From Paracoccaceae bacterium (GTDB lineage Bacteria > Pseudomonadota > Alphaproteobacteria > Rhodobacterales > Rhodobacteraceae): a stretch of 64,000 nt of DNA. The translations under genes and the position numbers were made by a program. The stretch lies in NCBI GenBank assembly GCA_026989055.1, contig JALSKC010000052.1:1-64000 (forward strand), given 5' to 3'. Numbering within the stretch: the first letter of the stretch is position 1; each line of letters opens with the position of its first letter. Positions 35,366-44,930 of the stretch are shown in pieces. The notes beneath the pieces were generated by a model. The model was given only the letters and a program-made list of their open reading frames with translations. It was not told the origin of the DNA and made no database searches.

Positions 35366-36028
35366 TCAGCCGCCCGAAACATGCGGCCGGATCTCGCGGC
35401 GTATCCTCTCGCCCAGCCGGTGGCGGGCCTGCTCGAGGTCGTGCTCCAGCTGCAGGCGCATCCAGAAACCGGCTTCGGTGCTGAAATAACGCGCCAGCCG
35501 CAGCGACATCTCGGCATCCACCGCCACCTCGCCGGCGATCAGCCCGGCCAGCGTCCCTCCGTCAAGCCCGATTCTCCCGGCCAGCCGGGCGGGGGAAATC
35601 CCCAGCGGGCCGAGGTAGTCATCGGCCAGCACCCGCCCGGGCGCCGGGCACAGGAAGGCCGGCGCCGCTTCGGCCGGGGCGGGAGGCGGCTCGGGGGCCT
35701 CCTCGAGCGGCAGCCCCGCCTCCTTCCAGGCCCGCAGCCCGCCGGCCATGTGCATCACCTCCAGATGCCCCTCCCTGAGCAGCATCTTCCCCGCCGCCTC
35801 CGAGCGCTTGCCGATCGCACAGTGCAGCACGATGCGCCGGCCCGGCAGCACCGGGAAGCTCTCGGCATCGAAGCTGGAAAGCGGCAGCAGCAGCGCGCCG
35901 GGGATGTGCTCGGCCTCGAACTCGGCGGCCTCGCGCACGTCCACCAGCAGGATCTCGTGGCGATCCAGCCACCTCTTGACGGTTTTCGCATCAACCGAGC
36001 GAACGGCATCGGCGGTCCTGTCCAGCAT
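35366..36028 (-). CDS. Rhodanese domain fused to HigA-type antitoxin/HTH domain
   Basis: A 220-residue two-domain protein. Residues 10-105 are a single rhodanese domain with active-site loop C70-AIGKRS, which can carry a persulfide. After a Pro/Ala linker (106-125), residues about 127-215 match HigA antitoxins: PGRVLADDYLGPLGISPARLAGRIGLD, then AEMSLRLARYFSTEAGFWMRLQLEHDLEQAR, an HTH DNA-binding fold. No HigB toxin gene is adjacent. It may be a sulfur- or redox-sensing transcription factor; this is inference from domain content. Confidence 0.85.
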   Translation of the reverse strand: MLDRTADAVRSVDAKTVKRWLDRHEILLVDVREAAEFEAEHIPGALLLPLSSFDAESFPVLPGRRIVLHCAIGKRSEAAGKMLLREGHLEVMHMAGGLRAWKEAGLPLEEAPEPPPAPAEAAPAFLCPAPGRVLADDYLGPLGISPARLAGRIGLDGGTLAGLIAGEVAVDAEMSLRLARYFSTEAGFWMRLQLEHDLEQARHRLGERIRREIRPHVSGG

Positions 36029-36182
36029 GTTCCGGGCCCTTTCTCATGCGGCTTCGCGTGCTTGCGCGGGCAAATGCCCCTGCAGCCGCGGCACATTAGC
36101 CCGCCACCCCCCGGAATGTCCGCCCGAAGATCGCCCCCCGCCCGCAACGCTGGTCCGGTTGCGGGGCGCAAAACGGAAAAAA

Positions 36183-36204
36183 CGGCGCCCCGCGAAGGGC
36201 GCCG
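36183..36204 (-). terminator. Intrinsic terminator after acpP
   Basis: CGGCGCCC (36183-36190) and GGGCGCCG (36197-36204) form an 8-bp perfect stem with a 6-nt loop. On the minus strand it is followed by TTTTTT, and on the plus strand it is followed by CCTTTTT, so it can act in both directions. It ends the fabD-fabG-acpP transcription unit. Confidence 0.9.
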
Positions 36205-36207
36205 CCT

Positions 36208-36236
36208 TTTTCGCCGTCCAGCTTTTCGCCGTCCAG
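36208..36236. repeat. 15-bp tandem duplication next to the acpP terminator
   Basis: TTTTCGCCGTCCAGC (36208-36222) is followed directly by TTTTCGCCGTCCAG (36223-36236). It duplicates part of the terminator tail in the short space before the acpP stop. Confidence 0.9.
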
Positions 36237-36245
36237 AGATGTGAT

Positions 36246-36479
36246 TCAGGAAGCTTCGGAGATGAACTTCACCGCGTCGCCGAAGGTCTGGATCGTCTCG
36301 GCGGCGTCATCGGGGATCTCGATGCCGAACTCTTCCTCGAAGGCCATGACCAGCTCGACAGTATCGAGGCTGTCGGCGCCCAGATCATCGATGAAGGAAG
36401 CGGATTCGGTCACCTTGTCCTCTTCCACGCCCAGGTGCTCGACAACAATCTTTTTGACGCGATCTGCGATGTCGCTCAT
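36246..36479 (-). CDS. acpP: Acyl carrier protein
   Basis: A 77-residue acidic four-helix carrier; the 4'-phosphopantetheine is attached to S37 in [26 protein letters not shown] site precedes the ATG. It carries fatty acyl chains between the fab enzymes encoded on either side. Confidence 0.98.
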   Translation of the reverse strand: MSDIADRVKKIVVEHLGVEEDKVTESASFIDDLGADSLDTVELVMAFEEEFGIEIPDDAAETIQTFGDAVKFISEAS

Positions 36480-36605
36480 CTTTCTTCCTCACGTTATTCA
36501 GGGGCCTCGCCCAACTTTGCTTGTGGCCCTGTGGCCGCTCATGCCCCGCCCGACAGGCAGGCATCGTCCGGCGAAGCCTGCAAGCCCCCCGGCAAATCTG
36601 CGCCG

Positions 36606-36633
36606 CCTATAACACATCGCGCAGGCAAGGCAA
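36606..36633 (-). promoter_or_regulatory. Putative acpP promoter
   Basis: On the minus strand TTGCCT (36633-36628) and TATAGG (36611-36606) are spaced by 16 bp in the fabG-acpP spacer, giving a leader of about 120 nt. High ACP demand makes a dedicated promoter likely. Confidence 0.5.
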
Positions 36634-36661
36634 ACGCTTTCGACACGCGCCCGGCGGGGTC

Positions 36662-37399
36662 TCAGAGCATCGCCATTCCGCCGTTCACGTGCAGCGTGGC
36701 GCCCGTTACGTAGGCGGCCTCCTCGCTGGCGAGGTAGAGCACCGCCGCGGCGATCTCTTCCGGGGTGCCCATGCGGGCGGCGGGGATCTGGGCGTTGATC
36801 TTCGCCTTCTGGTCGTCGTTCAGCTTGTCGGTCATCGCGGTGGCGATGAAGCCGGGAGCCACCACGTTTGCGGTGATCCCGCGCGAGGCCACCTCCTGGG
36901 CGATGGATTTCGTCATCCCCACCAGCCCGGCCTTGGAGGCGGCGTAATTGGCCTGCCCGGCGTTGCCGGTCGTCCCGACGATGGAGCCGATGTTGACGAT
37001 CCGCCCCCAGCGCGCCTTCATCATCGGCCGCATCACCGCGCGGCACAGGCGCATGGTGGAGGTAAGGTTGACCTCCAGCACGCTGTCCCATTCCTCGTCG
37101 GACATGCGCATGAAGAGGTTGTCGCGGGTGATGCCGGCGTTGTTCACCAGGATGTCCACCGATCCCATCGCCCCGGCCGCCTGCCCGGGCAGCGCCGCCA
37201 CCGCCTCGCGGTCGGAAAGGTTGCACGCCAGCACATGGGCGCGCGCGCCCAGCTCGTCGGCCAGGGCCTTCAGCGGCTCCAGCCGGGTGCCCGAAAGCCC
37301 CACAGTGGCGCCGGCGGCATGCAGCATACGGGCAATCGCCCCGCCGATCCCCCCCGAGGCGCCGGTAACCAATGCGTTCCTGCCTGTCAGGTCAAACAT
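36662..37399 (-). CDS. fabG: 3-oxoacyl-[acyl-carrier-protein] reductase
   Basis: NADPH-dependent ketoreductase of fatty acid synthesis, 245 residues, short-chain dehydrogenase fold. Cofactor motif TGASGGIG (12-19), NNAG, catalytic S139, Y152 and K156 (NYAASK). The start at ATG 37399 overlaps the fabD stop by 8 bp and has a G-rich GGAGGGAG site. Confidence 0.97.
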   Translation of the reverse strand: MFDLTGRNALVTGASGGIGGAIARMLHAAGATVGLSGTRLEPLKALADELGARAHVLACNLSDREAVAALPGQAAGAMGSVDILVNNAGITRDNLFMRMSDEEWDSVLEVNLTSTMRLCRAVMRPMMKARWGRIVNIGSIVGTTGNAGQANYAASKAGLVGMTKSIAQEVASRGITANVVAPGFIATAMTDKLNDDQKAKINAQIPAARMGTPEEIAAAVLYLASEEAAYVTGATLHVNGGMAML

Positions 37400-38348
37400 C
37401 TCCCTCCCCCCTTTCAATGGTTTGCGCGGCAGCCTTCACCTCTTCGGGAGTGCCCGCCTGCCGTGTGGCCGCGCCGCGGGCAATCCGCCGGATCATCCCC
37501 GAAAGCGCCTTGCCGGCGCCGATTTCCCAGAACTCGTCCACGCCCTCCCCGGCCATGAACGCCACCGATTCGCGCCAGCGCACCACGCCGGTGACCTGCT
37601 CGACCAGCAGCGCGCGGATGGAGGCCGGATCGGTGACCGGCGCGGCGCGCACGTTGGCCACCAGCGGCACTTTCGGCGGCTCGATGTCCACCCGGCTCAG
37701 CTCTTCGGCCATGACTTCGGCCGCCGGCTGCATCAGCGCGCAGTGGAAGGGTGCCGAAACCGGCAGCAGCACCGCCCGGCGCGCGCCCATCTCCCTGGCG
37801 ATCTCGATGGCGCGCTCCACCGCCTCGCGATGCCCCGAAACCACCACCTGGCCCGGATCGTTGTCATTGGCCGCCTGGCAGACCTGCCCCTGCGCGGCCT
37901 GCCCGGCCGCTTCGCGAGCCTGTTCGAAACTCAGCCCCAGAAGGGCAGCCATGGCCCCCTCGCCCACCGCAACGGCCTCCTGCATGGCCTTGCCGCGGGC
38001 CCGCAGGAGCCGGGCCGCATCGGCCACGGAAAGCGACCCGGCAGCGGCCAGCGCCGAGTATTCGCCCAGCGAGTGGCCGGCCACGAAGGCCGCCGCCTCC
38101 ACCGGAACCCCTTCGGCCCGCAGCGCGGCCATGGCCGCAAGCGAGGTGGCCATCAGCGCCGGCTGGGCGTTGCGGGTCAGGGTCAGCTCCTCCTGCGCGC
38201 CCTCCCAGATCAGCGCCGAGAGCTTCTCGCCCAGCGCCTCGTCCACCTCCTCGAACACCGCCCTTGCCTGCGGATAGGCCTCGGCCAGGGCCCTGCCCAT
38301 GCCGATCGTCTGCGCCCCCTGACCGGGAAATACGAATGCGCGGCTCAT
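37392..38348 (-). CDS. fabD: Malonyl-CoA:ACP transacylase
   Basis: Loads malonate onto ACP. The 318-residue protein has FPGQGAQTIGMG at the N-terminus and the nucleophile S93 in GHSLGEYSAL. It heads the fabD-fabG-acpP unit and is divergent from the rpsF operon, with a shared 218-bp promoter region. Confidence 0.97.
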   Translation of the reverse strand: MSRAFVFPGQGAQTIGMGRALAEAYPQARAVFEEVDEALGEKLSALIWEGAQEELTLTRNAQPALMATSLAAMAALRAEGVPVEAAAFVAGHSLGEYSALAAAGSLSVADAARLLRARGKAMQEAVAVGEGAMAALLGLSFEQAREAAGQAAQGQVCQAANDNDPGQVVVSGHREAVERAIEIAREMGARRAVLLPVSAPFHCALMQPAAEVMAEELSRVDIEPPKVPLVANVRAAPVTDPASIRALLVEQVTGVVRWRESVAFMAGEGVDEFWEIGAGKALSGMIRRIARGAATRQAGTPEEVKAAAQTIERGEGDV

Positions 38349-38433
38349 GCTGCTGTCCCCTTTCGAACCTCTTGCCTGCGATCGATCCGGGTTTACGGCG
38401 CATCGGCGCAATGCTCAATGCCCGAAGCAACCC

Positions 38434-38461
38434 TTGAATCGCCCGTCAGCCGGTGTATAAG
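38434..38461 (+). promoter_or_regulatory. Promoter of the rpsF-rpsR-rplI operon
   Basis: TTGAAT (38434-38439) and TATAAG (38456-38461) with a 16-bp spacer and an extended-10 TG two bases before. It gives a start near 38468 and a leader of about 100 nt before rpsF. Confidence 0.7.
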
Positions 38462-38566
38462 GCCGCGTCCTTCCGCAACACGGAACCACCGGCGCAACCT
38501 CTCGTGGGCGGGCGCGGAAGGCCAGATCCCGCCCTGTGAAGTGCGCCCGACATGATTGGAGCGGAC

Positions 38567-38911
38567 ATGCCCCTTTACGAGCATGTATTCATTGCACGCC
38601 AGGATCTTTCCGGCGCCCAGGCCGAAGGCCTGATCGACCATTTCGCGGCCGTGCTCGCCGACAACGGCGGCAAGCTCGTCGGCAGCGAATACTGGGGCCT
38701 CAAGACGATGGCCTACAAGATCAACAAGAACCGCAAGGGGCATTACGCCTTCATGCGCACCGACGCGCCGGCCCCGGCAGTGCAGGAGATGGAGCGCCTG
38801 ATGCGCCTGCACGATGACGTGATGCGGGTTCTGACCGTGAAGGTCGACAGGCATGACGAGGGCCCCTCGGTCCAGATGCAGAAGCGCGACGAGCGCGAAC
38901 GCCGCCGCTGA
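38567..38911 (+). CDS. rpsF: 30S ribosomal protein S6
   Basis: A 114-residue S6 protein starting [15 protein letters not shown], with a charged C-terminal tail ([18 protein letters not shown]). The ATG at 38567 has GGAG seven bases upstream; the in-frame ATG five codons earlier is not used by the family. First gene of the S6-S18-L9 operon. Confidence 0.97.
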   Translation: MPLYEHVFIARQDLSGAQAEGLIDHFAAVLADNGGKLVGSEYWGLKTMAYKINKNRKGHYAFMRTDAPAPAVQEMERLMRLHDDVMRVLTVKVDRHDEGPSVQMQKRDERERRR

Positions 38912-38937
38912 GACCGGAAGAGAAAAGGAGCGATACA

Positions 38938-39165
38938 ATGGCAGCCAGACCGTTTTTCCGCCGTCGCAAGGTGTGCCCCTTCTCCGGCGACAATGCCCCG
39001 AAGATAGACTACAAGGACACCCGCCTGCTGCAGCGCTACATCTCGGAGCGCGGCAAGATCGTGCCCTCGCGGATCACCGCCGTGTCGGCCAAGAAGCAGC
39101 GTGAACTGGCCCGCGCCATCAAGCGCGCCCGCTTTCTCGCCCTGCTTCCCTATGTCGTGAAGTGA
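38938..39165 (+). CDS. rpsR: 30S ribosomal protein S18
   Basis: A 75-residue S18 protein with [33 protein letters not shown] and the [11 protein letters not shown]-terminal block. AAGGAG precedes the ATG. It binds next to S6 on the 30S platform. Confidence 0.98.
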   Translation: MAARPFFRRRKVCPFSGDNAPKIDYKDTRLLQRYISERGKIVPSRITAVSAKKQRELARAIKRARFLALLPYVVK

Positions 39166-39176
39166 GGAGAAGGCAC

Positions 39177-39863
39177 ATGCAAGTCATCCTGCTCGAACGC
39201 GTTGCCAAGCTGGGCCAGATGGGCGACGTGGTGAATGTCAAGGACGGGTTCGCCCGCAACTACCTGCTGCCGCAGAAGAAGGCCCTGCGCGCCTCGGAAG
39301 AGAACATCAGGGCCTTCGAGGCGCAGAAGGCCCAGCTCGAGGCCCGGAACCTGGAAACCAGGAAAGAGGCCGAGGCGCTGGCCGAACGGCTCGGCGGCCA
39401 GCAGTTCGTGGTGATCCGCTCGGCTTCGGACGGCGGCGCGCTCTACGGCTCGGTCACACCCCGCGATGCCGCCGCGGTCGCCACCGAGGCCGGCTTCAGC
39501 ATCGATCGCCGGCAGGTGATCATGCCCCGGCCGATCAAGGAGCTGGGTCTGCACGAGATCATCGTGACGCTGCACCCCGAGGTCGAGGTGAGGATCACCC
39601 TCAACGTCGCCCGCTCCCCCGAGGAGGCGGAACTGCAGGCCTCGGGCAAGTCGATCCAGGAATTGGCCGCCGAAGCCGAGGCCGAGGCGGAATTCGAGAT
39701 CGCCGAACTGTTCGACGACATCGGCGCCGCCCAGCTTGACGAAGAGATTCTGGAAACCGCCGCCCAGGGGGGAGAAGACGGGGGCGAAGGAGACAGCGCC
39801 GGGAGCGAAGGCGCGACCGCCGGCGATGCGACCGCCCTCCCGGAAGACACCCCGCGGGGCTGA
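39177..39863 (+). CDS. rplI: 50S ribosomal protein L9 with long acidic C-terminal extension
   Basis: The 228-residue protein has the canonical N-terminal [36 protein letters not shown] and the C-terminal L9 domain to about residue 150. It then continues for almost 80 residues rich in Ala, Glu and Gly ([24 protein letters not shown]...). E. coli L9 has 149 residues; the acidic tail is a lineage feature of unknown function. AGGAGAAGG precedes the ATG. Confidence 0.96.
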   Translation: MQVILLERVAKLGQMGDVVNVKDGFARNYLLPQKKALRASEENIRAFEAQKAQLEARNLETRKEAEALAERLGGQQFVVIRSASDGGALYGSVTPRDAAAVATEAGFSIDRRQVIMPRPIKELGLHEIIVTLHPEVEVRITLNVARSPEEAELQASGKSIQELAAEAEAEAEFEIAELFDDIGAAQLDEEILETAAQGGEDGGEGDSAGSEGATAGDATALPEDTPRG

Positions 39864-39913
39864 ATGCAGACGGCATACAGACCGCGACGCGCAGGACAGA
39901 TACGGATGCCGAA

Positions 39914-39950
39914 GGGCCGCCCGAAGAGACGGGCGGCCCTTTTGCATTTT
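39914..39950 (+). terminator. Intrinsic terminator of the rpsF-rpsR-rplI operon
   Basis: GGGCCGCCCG (39914-39923) and CGGGCGGCCC (39930-39939) form a perfect 10-bp stem with a 6-nt loop, followed by TTTTGCATTTT. Confidence 0.93.
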
Positions 39951-40118
39951 CCGTTTCCCGGCTGTCGTCTGGCTGTCCCCCGCCGGCTGCCTCCGGCTGC
40001 CGGCCCTGCCGCTCATGCGGCGGCGTCACGCCTCAAAGAACGCCCTTCCCGGCGTTTTCCCGCCGCCTGCCTGTCCCCGCCACCTGCGGGCCGGGCAGCG
40101 GGACCGGGACGGCAGGAG

Positions 40119-40147
40119 GCCCGTTCTCGAGCCGCCCGTTCTCGAGC
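40119..40147. repeat. Tandem duplication with 15-bp period
   Basis: GCCCGTTCTCGAGC at 40119-40132 recurs at 40134-40147 with one intervening base, in the non-coding spacer downstream of tig. Confidence 0.9.
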
Positions 40148-40224
40148 TGCGGCAGCACGCCCCATCGAGGCGCGCAGCCGCGGCACATCTGCCACCGCGG
40201 CGGGGCCTGCCGGGGGACCGGACG

Positions 40225-41556
40225 TCACTCTTCCTCCAGGGCCTCCAGCGCCTTTTCCAGCTCCGCCTTGCGCACCTTCCGTTCCTTCACGGCCGCCTTC
40301 TCGAAGATGAAATCGACGACCTTGTCCTCGAACAGGGGGGCCTGGATCTGCTGGCGGGCCTGCGGGTTCTTCTGGACGAATTCGAAGAACTCCTTTTCCT
40401 GGCCCGGATACTGGCGCGCCTGCGCCATTACCGCCTGGCTCAGTTCGGAATCCGAGACCGAAATCTCGTTCTTCCGGCCCAGCTCGGCCAGGAGCAGCCC
40501 CAACCGCACCCTTCGCTCCCCGAGCCTGCGGTGCTCCTCGTCAGGCACGATCTCGGGGTGATCATGCCCCTGAACATCGGGGTTTTCCTCGTGCCAGAGT
40601 TGATGGGCGATCTGCTTCGCCTCGGCCTCGACCAGCCCCTCGGGCAGATCGAAATGCACCATCTCGTCCAGCCGGTCCAGCAGCCTGCGCTTCATCAGCT
40701 GCCGCGCCGCATCGGCATATTCGGCCTCCAGGCGCTCGCGGATCTGTGCCTTCAGCGCCTCCAGGTCGTCGAGGCCGTAGCGCTTGGCCATCTCGTCGTC
40801 GATGCTGGCCGGAACCGGCTCCTTCACCGCCTTCACTCTACAGGAAAAGACGGCCTCCTTCCCGGCAAGATGCGCCGCGCCATATTCTGCCGGGAAGGTC
40901 ACGCTGACATCCAGCTCCTCCCCTGCCTTCGCGCCGATCAGCTGATCCTCGAACCCGGGGATGAAACTGCCCGAACCCAGCACCAGCGGATAATCCTCGG
41001 CCGCACCGCCCTCGAAGGGCGTGCCGTCGACCTTGCCCTCGAAGTCGATGACGACCTGATCGCCCTCTTTCGCCTTGCTGCCCTTCCGGCGGTCCTTGAA
41101 GCTCGGCGTGCTTTCGGCCAGCTTCTTCAGTGCCTCCTCGACCGCTGCATCGTCAGCCACGACCACCAGCCGTTCCAGGCTGATCTCCGAAAGATCGACA
41201 TCGGGCACGTCGGGAAGGCGCTCGTAGCGCATCTCGATCTCGACATCGTCGCCTTCCTTCCAGTTCTCGTTGGTCATCCTGACCTCGGGCTGCATGGCCG
41301 GGCGGTCGCCGCTCTCCTCGAAATGGGCATTCATGGCCCCGTCGATCGCCTCCTGCAGCGCTTCGCCCAGAACCTTCGGGCCGAACTGTTTCTTCAGCAG
41401 CGCCAGCGGCACCTTCCCCTTGCGAAAGCCCTTCATCTCGATCTCGGGCTGGGCGGCAGCCAGCTTTTCGTTGACCTTGGCATCAAGCTCGGCCGCGCTC
41501 ACGGAAATCGAGTAGGCGCGCTTGAGGCCTTCGTTCAGGGTCTCCTTGACCTGCAT
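40225..41556 (-). CDS. tig: Trigger factor
   Basis: Ribosome-bound chaperone and peptidyl-prolyl isomerase that meets nascent chains at the exit tunnel. The 443-residue protein has the L23-binding signature GFRKGKVP (about 43-50), the FKBP-type PPIase domain (about 155-245, [17 protein letters not shown]) and a helical C-terminal chaperone domain. The ATG at 41556 has AAGGA six bases upstream. The open frame's longer upstream extension is not conserved. Confidence 0.97.
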   Translation of the reverse strand: MQVKETLNEGLKRAYSISVSAAELDAKVNEKLAAAQPEIEMKGFRKGKVPLALLKKQFGPKVLGEALQEAIDGAMNAHFEESGDRPAMQPEVRMTNENWKEGDDVEIEMRYERLPDVPDVDLSEISLERLVVVADDAAVEEALKKLAESTPSFKDRRKGSKAKEGDQVVIDFEGKVDGTPFEGGAAEDYPLVLGSGSFIPGFEDQLIGAKAGEELDVSVTFPAEYGAAHLAGKEAVFSCRVKAVKEPVPASIDDEMAKRYGLDDLEALKAQIRERLEAEYADAARQLMKRRLLDRLDEMVHFDLPEGLVEAEAKQIAHQLWHEENPDVQGHDHPEIVPDEEHRRLGERRVRLGLLLAELGRKNEISVSDSELSQAVMAQARQYPGQEKEFFEFVQKNPQARQQIQAPLFEDKVVDFIFEKAAVKERKVRKAELEKALEALEEE

Positions 41557-41821
41557 GTGATGTCCTTTTCTGCCAGCAGGGCCGGCCGGAAGCCTTCCGC
41601 CGGCGGTGAATGGATCAGCCGTCCTTCTAGGGGGGAGGATGTTTCGTTGCAAGAGGCAATGGCAGTGCCGGCGGGCACTGCCGGCAGAGGGCGGTGGAGG
41701 GCGGCAGAGAGACGGCAAAAGGCCACAGACCGCCCGCGGCTGCGCATTTTCTGTTGCCGGAACCGGCATTTTCCGCGATAAGGCCAGAATCCGGCACCAG
41801 ATGAACACGCATGAAACGATC

Positions 41822-42688
41822 ATGAAAACTACACCGGTTCTGGGCGCACTCCTGGCCATTGCCGCCTGCAGCGCCCCCCCGCCCGTATCACCGCCCCTGC
41901 CGCCGGCCCAGGGAACCAAGTCTCATGGAGCGGTCGGGCCCGGGCTGGACGGCAACGTGCCCTCCGGGGCGCCCAATGGCCAGCCGATCGGCACGCTGAC
42001 CTACAACAACGGTGCGAACAGCTTCACCGGCGTCATCAAGATCGACACCGGCACTTCCAGTTTCGGCCAGGCCGAAAAACCCGATGCCGACGGCACCTCC
42101 TTCATGGTCGTCGCCTTCTCCGATGACGGCAAGTCGACCCAGGGGGCGCAGAACATCATCAGCGCGACCGTGATCGGGAGTTCGAGCAACTCTGCGGCCG
42201 GCTTCGGCCAGAAGGCGATCTACCAGCGCGATACGCAGTCCGTTCTGCCGATCACGGGCAGCGGCACCTATTCCGGGCTCTATCGCGGGGTGATCGGCGC
42301 CGACGGGCAGTCGCTCGACGGCCATACCGCAGGCGCGCAACTCGCGATCACCGGCAATGCCGCGCTGACGGCGAATTTCACCCAGCAGACCATAGGCGGC
42401 ACGATCGGCAACCGCCAGGCGCTGCTGCCCGGCGGCACAACGGGTTTCACCCTCGATGATGTGGTGCTCGCCACCAGCCCGATCGACGGCAACGGCGGCT
42501 TCGGCAACACGGCAACCGGCGGCGCCGCGTCGGGGCTGGCGGTTCCCGTGAGCACCAGCAACGGGCGCTATGACGGGCTGATCGGCGGCACCAACGGCAC
42601 CGGCATCGCCGGCGCGCTGCAGATCGATCACTTGATAAGCGGCACCGCCTTCACCGAAACCGGCGTGTTCACCGGCATCCGTCCCTGA
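41822..42688 (+). CDS. Lipoprotein with TbpB-like beta-barrel domain
   Basis: A 288-residue protein with a lipoprotein signal: [16 protein letters not shown], acylated cysteine predicted at C16, then a Pro-rich tether. The rest is rich in Gly, Thr, Ser and Asn with alternating beta pattern ([54 protein letters not shown]), resembling the eight-stranded barrels of transferrin-binding-protein-B-like surface lipoproteins. An ATG 21 bp upstream is an alternative start. No TonB receptor or Slam gene is adjacent. Ligand unknown. Confidence 0.6.
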   Translation: MKTTPVLGALLAIAACSAPPPVSPPLPPAQGTKSHGAVGPGLDGNVPSGAPNGQPIGTLTYNNGANSFTGVIKIDTGTSSFGQAEKPDADGTSFMVVAFSDDGKSTQGAQNIISATVIGSSSNSAAGFGQKAIYQRDTQSVLPITGSGTYSGLYRGVIGADGQSLDGHTAGAQLAITGNAALTANFTQQTIGGTIGNRQALLPGGTTGFTLDDVVLATSPIDGNGGFGNTATGGAASGLAVPVSTSNGRYDGLIGGTNGTGIAGALQIDHLISGTAFTETGVFTGIRP

Positions 42689-42912
42689 CCGGCCGGAACG
42701 GGACCCCGGCGCAGGAGAGCAGCAGGAATCCGGCACACGGGGGCAATGGAGCGGGGCGGCACAGAGGCGGGGTGACACAGAGCAGCAAGCAGAGGCTGCG
42801 AAAGCCGACGCGGTGACGGCAGGGCCGGGCGAGCGGCGGAATCGCCAGCCGTCCGTTCTTGCAGGCGGGCCGCTCCTGCCGGCCTTCCCGCACGGACCCG
42901 CACGGGCGGAGG

Positions 42913-42997
42913 TGGTGCGGGTGGAGGGATTCGAACCCCCACGCCTCGCGGCGCCAGAACCTAAATCTGGTGCGTCTGCCAGTTCCGCCACACCCGC
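42913..42997 (-). tRNA. tRNA-Leu (anticodon UAG)
   Basis: An 85-nt cloverleaf on the minus strand: acceptor GCGGGTG pairs with CACCCGC, followed by A and an encoded CCA. The anticodon arm is CCAGA-TTTAGGT-TCTGG, giving UAG, which reads CUA and other CUN codons. The long variable arm (CGCCGCGAGGCGT) and the T-arm GGGGGTTCGAATCCCTC identify a class II leucine tRNA. Confidence 0.97.
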
Positions 42998-43006
42998 TCG
43001 GGCGCG

Positions 43007-43035
43007 CTTCTAGCAAACCGGCTCCCCGCAAGCAA
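43007..43035 (-). promoter_or_regulatory. Putative tRNA-Leu promoter
   Basis: On the minus strand TTGCTT (43035-43030) and TAGAAG (43012-43007) are spaced by 17 bp, ending about 10 bp before the mature tRNA 5' end. Confidence 0.4.
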
Positions 43036-43130
43036 ACCAGCCCCCAGACCCGCCCCACGGAGACCGGCGGGCACCCGGAGCGCGGCCGCCGACCGGCACA
43101 CCCCGCCACACCGCCCGGCGCAGCCAGACC

Positions 43131-43523
43131 CTAGCGCAACCGGGTCCAGGTCTGCTTCTTGCAGATCAGGCCGCCGGCCACGCAGCCCGCAACCTTCAGG
43201 ATATCGCCGGACAGGGTCATCTTGGACTTGAAGATCCGATCCGTGGAAGGCTGCCAGATCCGGCCGCCCTCGTATTTCCCCTCGCCCGCGGGCCGCATGT
43301 CCCAGACCAGCCTGCGGCCGATGTTCTCCGAGCGGTATTCCCCCTCGGCGTTGAAGGTGCGGACGATGGTGCCGCACAGCCTGTCGCCGCAGGGCGCAAA
43401 TTCCACATGCGCGAAAGCGCCGTCATCTTCCTGCGTCTTCCAGAGGCCCACGACAGGGTCCGCTGCCCGGGCAGCGGAGGCAAGGCCCAGCAACAGCACC
43501 AGCAGTGCGGCGAAATATCTCAT
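43131..43523 (-). CDS. Secreted DUF2147 protein
   Basis: A 130-residue protein with a clear Sec signal peptide (MRYFAALLVLLLGLASAARA, cleavage expected before ADPVVG). The mature domain is DUF2147: DPVVGLWKTQEDDGAFAHVEF, then DILKVAGCVAGGLICKKQTWTRL. Four cysteines suggest two disulfides in the periplasm. Function unknown. It is transcribed divergently from hisA; GGGAG precedes the ATG. Confidence 0.88.
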   Translation of the reverse strand: MRYFAALLVLLLGLASAARAADPVVGLWKTQEDDGAFAHVEFAPCGDRLCGTIVRTFNAEGEYRSENIGRRLVWDMRPAGEGKYEGGRIWQPSTDRIFKSKMTLSGDILKVAGCVAGGLICKKQTWTRLR

Positions 43524-43664
43524 GGCGGTCTCCCTGCTTGTGACCAACCCAATATGCATCGCAAGCGCCGATGACGGCAAGCCCGGAACCGGCCACGTGA
43601 TGCTTTGCATTTCGCGGCCCGTTCTGCCAGACAGCCCCAGACGGGATTCGGCTCGGAGCGGCGC

Positions 43665-44387
43665 ATGATCCTCTACCCCGCGATCGACCTCAAGGACGGC
43701 CAGTGCGTCCGCCTCTACAAGGGCGAGATGGCGCGCGCCACCGTGTTCAGCGACGACCCCGCTGCCCAGGCCCGCGCCTTTCAGGCGGCCGGCTGCGAAT
43801 GGCTGCATCTCGTCGATCTCAACGGCGCCTTCGCCGGCGCGCCGGTGAACGCGGGCGCCGTCGAGGCGATCCTGGGCGCGGTCTCGGTGCCGGCCCAGCT
43901 GGGCGGCGGCATCCGTGACATGGCCACCATCGAACGGTGGCTTTCCCGCGGGCTGGCACGGGTGATCCTGGGCACCGTGGCAGTGGAAGAGCCTGCCCTG
44001 GTGCGCGAAGCGGCACGCGCCTTCCCCGGCCGGGTGGCGGTGGGAATCGACGCCCGCGGCGGGCGTGTGGCCACCCGCGGCTGGGCCGAGGAAACCGATG
44101 TGCAGGCCAGCGATCTGGCGCGCTCCTTCGAGGATGCCGGCGTGGCCGCCATCATCTACACCGACATCGAGCGCGACGGCGCCATGCAGGGGCCCAATGT
44201 CGAGGCCACCGCGGCCCTGGCGCGGGCGGTGTCCATCCCCGTCATCGCCTCGGGCGGGGTGTCCTCTCTTGATGATCTGCTGGCGCTGAAGAACTGCGGC
44301 GCGCCGCTCGACGGGGTGATCTCGGGGCGCGCCCTCTATGACGGGGCGATCGATCTGCCCCGCGCCCTGGCCGCGCTGAAGGGCTGA
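43665..44387 (+). CDS. hisA: Phosphoribosylformimino-5-aminoimidazole carboxamide ribotide isomerase
   Basis: Fourth step of histidine synthesis, an Amadori rearrangement. The 240-residue TIM barrel starts [20 protein letters not shown] with catalytic D8, and the second phosphate-binding half has [11 protein letters not shown]. The ATG at 43665 has GGAG upstream. Confidence 0.97.
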   Translation: MILYPAIDLKDGQCVRLYKGEMARATVFSDDPAAQARAFQAAGCEWLHLVDLNGAFAGAPVNAGAVEAILGAVSVPAQLGGGIRDMATIERWLSRGLARVILGTVAVEEPALVREAARAFPGRVAVGIDARGGRVATRGWAEETDVQASDLARSFEDAGVAAIIYTDIERDGAMQGPNVEATAALARAVSIPVIASGGVSSLDDLLALKNCGAPLDGVISGRALYDGAIDLPRALAALKG

Positions 44388-44396
44388 GCCCGCACA

Positions 44397-44825
44397 ATGG
44401 CTGATCTGGCCGGGCTTTTCCTGGTGGCCTTTTCCGCCGCCACCCTGCTGCCCGGCGGCTCGGAGGCGGCGCTGGTGGCGCTCGATGCGCTGGGCGGACA
44501 CGCCACCCTCACCCTGCTGGCGGTGGCCAGCGCCGGCAACGTGCTGGGCGCGGTGGCCAACTACTGGCTGGGCCGCGGCGCGCTGCGCTTTCAGGGCAGG
44601 CGCTGGTTTCCCGTCTCGCCGGCGGCGCTGGACAAGGGGCGAGCATGGTTCGCCCGCTGGGGGAAGTGGTCGGTGCTGCTGGCCTGGGTGCCCGTGATCG
44701 GCGATCCGATCACCGTCGCCGCGGGGGTGATGCGCATGAATTTCGCCCTCTTCACCCTGCTCGTGTCCCTGTCGAAGACCCTGCGCTACACGGCCCTCCT
44801 GGGCGCCTTCGGCCTGGTCGCCTGA
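44397..44825 (+). CDS. YqaA/SNARE-associated (DedA-like) small membrane protein
   Basis: A 142-residue inner-membrane protein with four hydrophobic segments. LPGGSEAALVAL, NVLGAVANYWLGRG and FARWGKWSVLLAWVPVIGDPITVAAG are typical of the YqaA family, distant relatives of DedA flippase-like proteins. It lies between hisA and hisF, spaced 9 bp from hisA, so it is probably co-transcribed with the his genes despite no obvious link to histidine. Confidence 0.88.
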   Translation: MADLAGLFLVAFSAATLLPGGSEAALVALDALGGHATLTLLAVASAGNVLGAVANYWLGRGALRFQGRRWFPVSPAALDKGRAWFARWGKWSVLLAWVPVIGDPITVAAGVMRMNFALFTLLVSLSKTLRYTALLGAFGLVA

Positions 44826-44930
44826 GCCGTGGCGCGCCCCGGGGCGCAAACCGGCCATCTTGCGGTGGTTTCTTCCGCCTCAGATTGCTATCTGAAGCGC
44901 GAAACCCCACATCGGCGGCAAAGGATCCCC

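Larger units (their letters stand above)
39864..40224. other. 361-bp spacer between rplI and tig
   Basis: Convergent-gene spacer. It contains the rplI terminator (39914-39950) and a 15-bp-period tandem duplication at 40119-40147. No coding sequence or RNA gene is supported in it. Confidence 0.7.

Noticed and set aside
44829-44930. Upstream extension of hisF to an earlier ATG
   Set aside because: The additional 34 residues are absent from the family, and the ATG at 44931 has an AAAGGA site and the canonical [11 protein letters not shown] start.
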